Shown: positions 1 to 4,698 of the stretch, piece by piece | Layout of the letters: each line of letters starts with the position of its first letter | Position numbering within the stretch: position 1 is the stretch's first letter | NCBI GenBank assembly: GCA_947626705.1 | Contig: CANQTJ010000100.1 | Coordinates: 1-5,484, forward strand | Reading direction: 5' to 3' | DNA length: 5,484 nucleotides | Source: an uncultured Clostridia bacterium | GTDB taxonomy: Bacteria; Bacillota; Clostridia; TANB77; CAG-508 | Made by a program: the position numbers and the translations under genes | Notes under the pieces: generated by a model | Seen by the model: the letters and a program-made list of their open reading frames with translations, nothing else | What the model was told of the DNA's origin: nothing | Database searches by the model: none

Positions 1-352
1 TTCTATATGCAGATTTTACTCTTGCTATAAGCTCTAGTGGATTAAATGGCTTTGTAATGTAGTCATCTGCTCCTATTGTTAATCCCTGTATTTTGTCTTT
101 ATCTTCGATTTTAGCAGTTAGCATTATTATTGGGAAAGTTAATCCTTTATCTCTTATCATTTTGCATATTTCAAATCCATTAATATCTTTAATCATTATA
201 TCTAAAATAGCAAAATCTAATTGCTGAGTATTAATACATTGTATAGCTTCATTAGAATTGTAATATTTAAAAACATTATAATTTTCATTTCTTAAATAAA
301 CCTCTACTAAATCTGCAATTTCTTTTTCATCATCTAATACTAAAATATTCAT
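1..352 (-). CDS. VanR-like OmpR-family response regulator, receiver domain (3' end beyond window)
   Basis: This is the N-terminal 117 codons of a two-component response regulator; the C-terminal DNA-binding half lies beyond base 1. The receiver domain is complete in its key residues: the acidic pair D7/D8, phosphoacceptor D51 in FAILDIM, T79 in IIMLTA, and K101 in the ITKPF motif. The stretches EIADLVEVYLRNENYNVFKYY and LTIGADDYITKPFNPLELIA closely resemble VanR, as remembered, so the missing half is expected to be a winged-helix OmpR/PhoB-type domain and the partner a sensor kinase further left. The ATG at 350-352 is preceded by AGAGAGG-like bases at 365-370, a slightly long spacing. VanR-type regulators are common in Clostridia, and no vancomycin-resistance enzymes are seen here, so a resistance role should not be assumed. 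It diverges from the C39-like peptidase gene and probably controls it. Confidence 0.93.
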   Translation of the reverse strand, partial: MNILVLDDEKEIADLVEVYLRNENYNVFKYYNSNEAIQCINTQQLDFAILDIMIKDINGFEICKMIRDKGLTFPIIMLTAKIEDKDKIQGLTIGADDYITKPFNPLELIARVKSAYR

Positions 353-377
353 TAATTTTTCTATCCTCTCTACTTGT

Positions 378-383
378 ATTCTA
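378..383 (-). promoter_or_regulatory. Possible -10 box for the response-regulator gene
   Basis: On the minus strand TAGAAT lies at 383-378, about 26 bases upstream of the regulator start codon. No convincing -35 is present at 16-18 bp. The 11-bp-phased half-sites at 422-459 would fall roughly 50-90 bases upstream of this start, so autoregulation is possible. The evidence is weak because the region is AT-rich. Confidence 0.25.
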
Positions 384-421
384 CCATACAACAGCTTTTA
401 TTTCTATTATTTCAACAAAAT

Positions 422-486
422 GTAAGAAAAACTTAAGAATTTGTTAAGCTTTTCTTAAAACTCTTATCAATTAATTATTCTATACT
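422..486 (+). promoter_or_regulatory. Activator-type promoter with four 11-bp-phased OmpR-family half-sites
   Basis: Four consecutive 11-base units begin GTAAG (422), TTAAG (433), TTAAG (444) and TTAAA (455). They are followed by a good -10 box, TATACT, at 481-486, but the bases at the -35 position (about 458-463, AAACTC) do not match TTGACA. Direct repeats of about 11 bp next to a -35-less promoter are the known arrangement for PhoB/PhoP/OmpR-class activators, which bind as head-to-tail dimers. The predicted transcript starts near 493, leaving a very short leader before the GGAGG at 498-502. The adjacent divergent VanR-like regulator is the natural candidate to bind here. The phasing is seen directly; the binding is inferred. 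Confidence 0.6.
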
Positions 487-508
487 AATAATAGTTTGGA
501 GGGATTTT

Positions 509-1285
509 ATGAAAAGAAAACGAAAAAGAAAACTTAATTTTAAAAAAATCATAATATTTATTATTTTTATTATTTTTATAAAAATTTTTGTAAGAAATAT
601 TATGTTTTCTAATAAAATGTCAAATATTATAAAAAATAATGATTCTATTTTTCAACCTAACAATGAATATTCTATTATAAAACAAAATAATAATAGTAAT
701 TATATTGGAAAAGGTCAAGAAAAAGTATCTAATAAAGATGGATATTATACTACTTTTACTACTGACAATTCGTATAAAAAAACTTATATTGAATATAAAC
801 AAAATGGTGATGCTTCTTGGAGTAAAAATACATATTGGAATGATTCTATGGAGAAATCTGGATGTGGAATTACATCTATGGCTATTATTTTAAGTGGGTA
901 TGGAAAAAATGTTACCCCAGAAGATTTGAGAAATAAATATTATCCTGTAATTGATTATGAATCTTTAAGTACAGAATTTTCTAAATCTTATGGAATACAG
1001 TCAAGTGGCTTTTTTTATGATTCTGTTCATTTATCAAAGGAATACATAAAAAAGCATTTATTAACAAATAGACCAGTTCTTATTTGTGTTTGGAATTCTC
1101 CTAGTGAAAATCGTTGGACAACCACTTCTCATTATATGGTATTACTTGCCTCAGACAATGATAATATGGTATATATTTCCAACCCTAATGGTGGAAAAAA
1201 TGATAGTAAAAGTTCTGGATGGTATAAATATGATGAAGTTATCCCTTATATTGCTAAAGCATTATTTATTGAAAGTTATAAATAA
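509..1285 (+). CDS. Membrane-anchored C39-like cysteine peptidase
   Basis: This 258-residue protein begins with a very basic stretch (KRKRKRK) and one hydrophobic segment at about residues 13-28, so it is probably anchored in the membrane with its bulk outside. A polar, Asn-rich linker (about 34-90) leads into a papain-like peptidase domain of the C39-like type (about 93-258). Visible landmarks are Q98 in YKQNGDASW, the nucleophile C119 in SGCGITSMAIILSGYG, the typical TPEDL after it, and H208 in SHYMVLLA. The usual third catalytic Asp is replaced by Asn in SNPNGG (N225). The family includes bacteriocin-leader proteases, but here there is no ABC transporter fusion, so the substrate is unknown; a cell-wall, peptide or surface-protein role is a guess. 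GGAGG at 498-502 sits six bases before the ATG and supports this start. Expression is likely driven by the neighbouring response regulator through the phased repeats upstream. Confidence 0.85.
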   Translation: MKRKRKRKLNFKKIIIFIIFIIFIKIFVRNIMFSNKMSNIIKNNDSIFQPNNEYSIIKQNNNSNYIGKGQEKVSNKDGYYTTFTTDNSYKKTYIEYKQNGDASWSKNTYWNDSMEKSGCGITSMAIILSGYGKNVTPEDLRNKYYPVIDYESLSTEFSKSYGIQSSGFFYDSVHLSKEYIKKHLLTNRPVLICVWNSPSENRWTTTSHYMVLLASDNDNMVYISNPNGGKNDSKSSGWYKYDEVIPYIAKALFIESYK

Positions 1286-1558
1286 GAGTGTTCTTCTTTT
1301 TATGAAGGCGTAGCTACGGTTTGATATTTTATAAAGTAAGTAGTATCAATACTTACAAGTCACAAGATAAAAAAAATTTATGTAGTGTTAATGTAGTTTT
1401 GAAAAAATCCGTTCTTTCTTATTTTATCCTGTCTCTTGTCCTTAACTTCTATGTTCCTTACTAGTACTACATATCTTTATATCCAATCTTTATTGTGCAT
1501 CCTGTTTTTATCTTGTAATTATCAAAAAAGGCTTAATAATATAAGTTTGAAAAAATAT
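1286..1558. other. Non-coding stretch rich in inverted repeats
   Basis: No gene is supported here. It holds a perfect 10-base palindrome, CGTAGCTACG (1309-1318). Two mutually overlapping stems follow: TTGATA 1321-1326 with TATCAA 1344-1349, and GTAAGTA 1336-1342 with TACTTAC 1350-1356. A 12-base perfect inverted repeat, ACAAGATAAAAA (1362-1373) with its complement at 1505-1516, encloses a second pair, ATGTAGT (1380-1386) with ACTACAT (1466-1472). ATGTAGT also recurs at 1391-1397. This could be a decayed insertion-sequence end, a structured RNA or chance in AT-rich DNA. No transposase remnant was recognised. There is no strong hairpin plus T-run to terminate the peptidase transcript. The rest of the gap, 1760-1918, shows nothing clear. 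Confidence 0.4.
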
Positions 1559-1586
1559 TTGAATTTTTTCAAAATCTTTGTATAAT
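1559..1586 (+). promoter_or_regulatory. Sigma-A-type promoter for a small RNA
   Basis: TTGAAT at 1559-1564 and a perfect TATAAT at 1581-1586 are separated by 16 bases; TTTGAA at 1558-1563 gives a 17-base spacer. No coding region follows within reach, but an intrinsic terminator does (1638-1680). The predicted transcript therefore starts near 1593 and is about 85-90 bases long. Confidence 0.55.
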
Positions 1587-1592
1587 ATAAAT

Positions 1593-1679
1593 AGAAAATG
1601 AGAACACATATAATGTGTGTTACCCAAATAATTGAATTACACCACTAGCTCTGTGAAAGCGTATGTGGTGTATTTTTAT
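1593..1679 (+). ncRNA. Predicted small RNA, possibly an antisense antitoxin
   Basis: This interval is framed by a strong promoter and a terminator and has no credible protein. It contains a small hairpin (ACACAT 1604-1609, loop ATA, ATGTGT 1613-1618), a single-stranded-looking middle, then the terminator hairpin. A 16-codon frame from the ATG at 1598 lacks a ribosome binding site. On the opposite strand a short hydrophobic frame ends at 1676, so the RNA would overlap the 3' end of that transcript. This is the convergent layout of RatA/TxpA-like and related type I toxin-antitoxin loci. GTGTTACC at 1617-1624 is repeated inverted as GGTAACAC at 1721-1728. The RNA is inferred from its signals; its antisense role is speculative, and no known RNA family was recognised. 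Confidence 0.42.
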
Positions 1680-1680
1680 T
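1638..1680 (+). terminator. Intrinsic terminator of the small RNA
   Basis: An 8-base perfect stem, TACACCAC (1638-1645) with GTGGTGTA (1665-1672), has a possible inner GCT/AGC pairing and is followed directly by TTTTTATT. The T-run is on the plus side only, so termination is expected for rightward transcripts. Confidence 0.6.
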
Positions 1681-1759
1681 GTTGCTTATTAGTTAGTATT
1701 ATGTATATAACACTCAATAAGGTAACACTTACATCTGCTTTTATCTCATTTCCTATATT
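1676..1759 (-). pseudogene. Possible remnant of a small hydrophobic (toxin-like) peptide frame
   Basis: Reading leftward, 27 sense codons end in a hydrophobic stretch and a short polar tail (VSVTLLSVIYIILTNKQQ, stop TAA at 1676-1678). The frame opens after a stop and has no ATG or GTG; the only TTG is internal and would leave 13 residues. A weak AGGA-like site lies near its upstream end. A hydrophobic core plus a Lys/Gln-rich tail just before a hairpin, faced by a convergent small RNA, resembles holin-like type I toxins. The missing start suggests decay, a very unusual start codon, or a chance frame. Confidence 0.18.
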
Positions 1760-1913
1760 TTACACTATATAACAATATTTACTAAAAATTAATTATTTCA
1801 GATTTATATATATCTTTTGTTCTATAATTTCTTAACATATTTTTACAATTTTTTTGTTTTTTTATTTCCTATACTTTATTTAAACATATCTTGTTTTAGT
1901 TATAAATATTTTG

Positions 1914-1938
1914 TAATATTAAAACTTTGTTAATATTA
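1914..1938 (-). terminator. Weak AT-only hairpin over the stop codon of the first pilin-like gene
   Basis: TAATATTAA (1914-1922) and TTAATATTA (1930-1938) form a perfect 9-base stem with a 7-base loop spanning the TAA at 1919-1921. The stem has no G:C pair, and the downstream bases on the minus strand (CAAAATATTTATAAC) are only moderately T-rich, so it is a poor terminator at best. Confidence 0.22.
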
Positions 1939-2458
1939 TCTTTCCTGGTTGATTTTTAACTGCTTCTACTGATTGTCCCCATAAATATAAATATATTCCA
2001 TCTTCTCTCATTGTAATATTAAGAGCCCAATTTGTTGATGTTGCACCTGGTACAACATACCATTGTTTATCCCATAACTCACTATATATACGGCATCCGA
2101 TAACAGAACAATTATTTATATTATATCCATCTGGGTAATCAGCAACTTTTAACCAACCACTAGTATTAGGAGCTATTATATCTATAACAATTGTTTTATT
2201 TATAAGTTCATCATATTGCTCAGCTGTTAATGTTATACTATCTCTATTTCCACTAACATATTTATCTATTTCATTTTCATAATCCCCTAAAGTCGCATTT
2301 TCTTTTGCTTGTGCTTCATCTGATTTTTTTTTCGCTAATTTTACTTTATCAAAAAGACCATTTCCTGTTAATTGTCCTATTGTTACACCTGCTAAAATTA
2401 ATAATAAAATTATCGTTATTACTAGTACAATTAATGTTATTCCTTCATTCTTTTTCAT
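1919..2458 (-). CDS. Prepilin-like surface protein with a tail-fibre-like C-terminal domain
   Basis: This 179-residue protein starts with a type IV prepilin (class III) signal: the short basic leader MKKNEG, a likely cleavage after G6, and a hydrophobic helix at 7-30 (ITLIVLVITIILLLILAG). The mature protein has Val at position 5 where pilins usually have Glu. A charged helical stretch (about 34-68) follows, then the linker RDSITLTAEQYDELINK (72-88). The C-terminal domain (about 92-179) has the pattern VADYPDGYNINNCSVIGCRI, a Trp-rich middle and an IYLYLWGQ...KIILTKF end. This resembles the final domain of Firmicute phage tail or baseplate proteins, as remembered, not by search. Residues from the hydrophobic helix through the linker match the other pilin-like protein (4699-5454) without gaps. 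AGGGAG at 2465-2470 supports the ATG start. The gene has its own promoter and looks monocistronic. It is likely membrane-held or assembled into a pilus-like structure; the ligand is unknown. Confidence 0.8.
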   Translation of the reverse strand: MKKNEGITLIVLVITIILLLILAGVTIGQLTGNGLFDKVKLAKKKSDEAQAKENATLGDYENEIDKYVSGNRDSITLTAEQYDELINKTIVIDIIAPNTSGWLKVADYPDGYNINNCSVIGCRIYSELWDKQWYVVPGATSTNWALNITMREDGIYLYLWGQSVEAVKNQPGKIILTKF

Positions 2459-2508
2459 ATTTCTCTCCCTTTCTCTCTTTTGTTATTTTGTGCATTTTTT
2501 TCTTTTTT

Positions 2509-2537
2509 ATTTTATCATTGTAAAAAATTCTTGTAAA
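2509..2537 (-). promoter_or_regulatory. Promoter of the first pilin-like gene (extended -10)
   Basis: On the minus strand TTTACA (2537-2532) and TAAAAT (2514-2509) are separated by 17 bases, and TGA just before the -10 supplies the extended TGn element. The transcript would start near 2502, giving a leader of about 43 bases that contains the AGGGAG ribosome binding site. Confidence 0.55.
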
Positions 2538-2604
2538 TATTATTTATGATTTTTGTCATATTTTATTTGATAACTTGTATACATAAAATAAAATCTATAA
2601 GTGA

Positions 2605-2653
2605 GTTTTAAAAAATAAAAAATACAATATCCTTTCTTGAATATTGTATTTTT
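2605..2653 (-). terminator. Intrinsic terminator of the lemA-TPM operon
   Basis: A 13-base perfect inverted repeat (2641-2653 with 2618-2630, core ATATTGTATT) with a 10-base loop starts six bases after the TPM stop codon. On the minus strand it is followed by a T-rich run (TATTTTTTAAAA). Position and strand fit termination of the leftward operon. Confidence 0.65.
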
Positions 2654-2658
2654 ATCTT

Positions 2659-3639
2659 TTAGAAACTCCTAGAGCTACCTCCTCCTCCGGAAGAACCTCC
2701 TCCTCCAGAAGAGCCTCCTGAAGACCATCCTCCTCCGGAAAATCCTCCTGAAGATCCTCCTCCATAAAAGCCGCCTCTATCATTTGAGATACTTGCAGAA
2801 AACATTGATAATCCAGTAATCAAACCTATCAGATTAAATATTTCAATGAATCCAATTATAAAAAATTGTCCAAAACTTTTAGATTCAATATCAGATACAA
2901 TTACTTCTTGACAAGTAACAATATAAACTATAGTCATTATAATAAAATATATTACACTAGTTATAATTAATGCTTTACCTTTTTTTATAATTTTTATCCT
3001 TTTTAAAAATCCTAATACAGCTCCAAATATTACAGATATAATAGGCATTACTACAAGCAACTCATTATGATTAATATTATTGGCTGGAGTGTATTCTGTT
3101 GCAACTGCTTCTTCTATACCTACATCTACATTGTATTCATTTGCAATAACTTCTAAAATTGCACTAAAACCATTTCTTACACCTTCATCCCATTTGTTTT
3201 GTTTTAAATATGGAATAATATATTCATCTTGAATTCTTCCTGTTTTTCCATCTGGTAAAATTCCTTCAAGTCCATATCCCACTTCTACTCTAAACTGTCT
3301 TTCCTCTAATGCTAATAATAATAGTACTCCATTATTTCTTGTTTTATCTCCTATACCAAAATTTCTAAATAGCTGCGTAGCATAATCTTCCAATGAACTA
3401 TTACCTAGACTATCAATTGTTACTACTACAATTTGAGCACCAGTTTGAGCGTTTAATCTTTTATTTGTATTAATTATATAAGATTTTGTTTCTGCATCTA
3501 ACAACCCAGCATAATCATTAACATAGAAATCTGCTGTAGGTTTTACTATTGCAAAACACTTGGAACTAAGCAATATCAACAATATAAAAAAAATTGTTAA
3601 AACTTTTTTTATCTTATTTTTTTTATTCAAAATTAACAC
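2659..3639 (-). CDS. TPM-domain (YgcG-family) membrane protein with Gly/Ser-rich tail
   Basis: With the chosen GTG start the protein has 326 residues: a basic N-terminus and signal peptide or first membrane segment (about 10-30, ending KCFA), an extracytoplasmic TPM domain (about 35-170), three membrane segments (about 193-211, 223-242, 258-281) and a Gly/Ser-rich tail (287-326). TPM landmarks are VNDYAGLL, TGAQIVVVTIDSL, NNGVLLLLALEERQFRVEVGYG and LPDGKTGRIQDEYIIPYLK. The family function is poorly defined; members are linked to photosystem repair in plants and to envelope processes in bacteria. GGAGG at 3646-3650 sits six bases before GTG 3639-3637, overlapping the end of lemA by 17 bases, so translation is probably coupled. 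The same frame is open to an ATG at 3708, but that would overlap lemA by 86 bases and put an unlikely basic stretch before the signal peptide. The lemA partner and the low-complexity tail are typical. Confidence 0.9.
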   Translation of the reverse strand: MLILNKKNKIKKVLTIFFILLILLSSKCFAIVKPTADFYVNDYAGLLDAETKSYIINTNKRLNAQTGAQIVVVTIDSLGNSSLEDYATQLFRNFGIGDKTRNNGVLLLLALEERQFRVEVGYGLEGILPDGKTGRIQDEYIIPYLKQNKWDEGVRNGFSAILEVIANEYNVDVGIEEAVATEYTPANNINHNELLVVMPIISVIFGAVLGFLKRIKIIKKGKALIITSVIYFIIMTIVYIVTCQEVIVSDIESKSFGQFFIIGFIEIFNLIGLITGLSMFSASISNDRGGFYGGGSSGGFSGGGWSSGGSSGGGGSSGGGGSSRSF

Positions 3640-4189
3640 TAGGCACCTCCGAACTTGATTCATCTGCCTCAAAATAAGTTGCTTTTTCAAATCCAAACAT
3701 ATTAGCAAATATATTACTTGGAAATTTTATAATTGCTGTGTTAAAAGTTTTGACTGCGTTATTATAATCCTTTCTTGCAACAGCAATACGATTTTCTGTT
3801 CCGGCTAACTCATCAGATAATTGTGTAAAATTTTGAGAAGATTTTAAATCCGGATAATTTTCTACTACTACCATTAATGCCTTTAATGAATTTGATAATT
3901 CATTGTTTGCATTTGATTTTTCTTCAATACTACTTGCATTTACTAATTTTGTTCTAGCTTCAGTAACCTGATTTATTATTTCACTTTCATGACTAGCATA
4001 TCCTTTTACAGTACTCACTAAATTAGGCACTAAATCAGCTCTTCTTTGTAACATAACATCTAAATCAGATAAGCTACTTTCAACTGTCTCATGTTTAGAT
4101 ACTATTCCATTATAGCTGCCTATAGCAACTAGAGCAAGTATAATTACAATAGCAATTACACAAATTAAAACCATATTTGATTTCTTCAT
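3623..4189 (-). CDS. lemA: LemA family membrane protein
   Basis: This 188-residue protein has one N-terminal membrane segment (about 6-24) followed by the long helical LemA domain, the family's usual length. Family landmarks are QRRADLVPNLVSTVKGYASHE (49-69), NYPDLKSSQNFTQLSDELAG (111-130), TENRIAVARKDYNNAVKTFN (131-150), FPSNIFANMFGF (156-167) and a YFEA end. A short acidic, Ser-rich tail (173-188) follows. LemA proteins are membrane proteins of unknown biochemical role, often found next to TPM-domain genes as here. GGGGGG at 4198-4203 lies eight bases before the ATG and supports the start; M6 would have no such site. It is the first gene of a two-gene leftward operon with its own promoter, and its last codons carry the ribosome binding site of the TPM gene. 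Confidence 0.95.
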   Translation of the reverse strand: MKKSNMVLICVIAIVIILALVAIGSYNGIVSKHETVESSLSDLDVMLQRRADLVPNLVSTVKGYASHESEIINQVTEARTKLVNASSIEEKSNANNELSNSLKALMVVVENYPDLKSSQNFTQLSDELAGTENRIAVARKDYNNAVKTFNTAIIKFPSNIFANMFGFEKATYFEADESSSEVPSVNFE

Positions 4190-4280
4190 ATTTTTTACCC
4201 CCCTTTTTCTAAACTTTTCAAAGATTAATAATTTTTTCTTTTTGTTGTGTCTATATATTAAGAAAAGTTGTTACGTTTTT

Positions 4281-4309
4281 ATAATAACATTTTTCGATTT
4301 TTTTATCAA
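4281..4309 (-). promoter_or_regulatory. Promoter of the lemA-TPM operon (extended -10)
   Basis: On the minus strand TTGATA (4309-4304), a 17-base spacer and TATTAT (4286-4281), preceded by TGT as an extended -10, form a good sigma-A-type promoter. The predicted start is near 4274, giving a leader of about 85 bases to the lemA ATG, with no clear structure in it. Confidence 0.6.
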
Positions 4310-4698
4310 TAATTTTTTAAATAATTACTCTATAGCTGTGGATAACAATTTAAAAAAAATAACAAAATGTGAATAGTTAATAAAATTACCATATATTACC
4401 AATAAAATTATAGTGTAATTTATAAAAAATGAAATTTACTCTTTTTTACTAATCTTTTGAATTAAAATTTGAATTAAATACATTTATATGATACTATAAA
4501 ATGTCGAACTTTATAATGTTTTTTTATCATCAAAATTCGACATTTTCTTATTTTTTAAACACTTTTATATTTTTTATTTATTTTAAATTTTATTATTAGC
4601 AAAATTTTTGTAAATACTTTTGAATTTGGTGTTATATTTAATCTGATATATTATAAACATATATATCTTTAACCTTAATATTCTTTAAATTTTTTGTT
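4310..4698. other. Intergenic region without a gene
   Basis: This AT-rich gap lies between the lemA promoter and the second pilin-like gene. It contains one strong hairpin (4498-4546, listed separately), a single sequence TGTGGATAA at 4337-4345 that matches the DnaA-box consensus on the minus strand, and a pair of AATAAAATTA direct repeats about 22 bp apart near 4380-4410. Otherwise no coding frame, RNA gene or repeat array was seen. Confidence 0.5.
4498..4546 (-). terminator. Hairpin terminator downstream of the second pilin-like gene
   Basis: AAAATGTCGAA (4498-4508) and TTCGACATTTT (4536-4546) form an 11-base perfect stem with a 27-base loop. It lies about 150 bases past the stop of the collar-domain gene, and leftward transcripts would have TTTTATAG at the 3' side of the stem. 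The plus side is also T-rich (CTTATTTTTT), so it may act in both directions. Confidence 0.45.

Noticed and set aside
1..352. Vancomycin-resistance cluster suggested by the VanR-like receiver domain
   Set aside because: No van ligase, dehydrogenase, racemase or dipeptidase is visible, and VanR-like regulators are common without resistance genes.
620..1313. Short open frames on both strands inside and past the peptidase gene
   Set aside because: They overlap a well-supported gene, lack ribosome binding sites and encode low-complexity hydrophobic strings caused by AT-rich codons.
2305..2523. A 72-codon rightward frame over the start of the first pilin-like gene
   Set aside because: It is the antisense of the hydrophobic pilin helix and its leader, with no ribosome binding site and a Leu/Phe-only composition.
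2665..2765. Tandem repeat array in the Gly/Ser codons of the TPM tail
   Set aside because: These are imperfect CCTCCT-type codon repeats that encode the Gly/Ser-rich tail usual for this family, not an independent repeat element.
3640..3708. Longer N-terminus for the TPM protein starting at ATG 3708
   Set aside because: It overlaps lemA by 86 bases, has no good ribosome binding site and would bury the signal peptide; GTG 3639 has an ideal GGAGG.
4337..4345. TGTGGATAA, a match to the DnaA box, as a sign of a replication origin
   Set aside because: It is a single site with no cluster and no dnaA, dnaN or replication gene nearby; one such match is expected by chance in AT-rich DNA.
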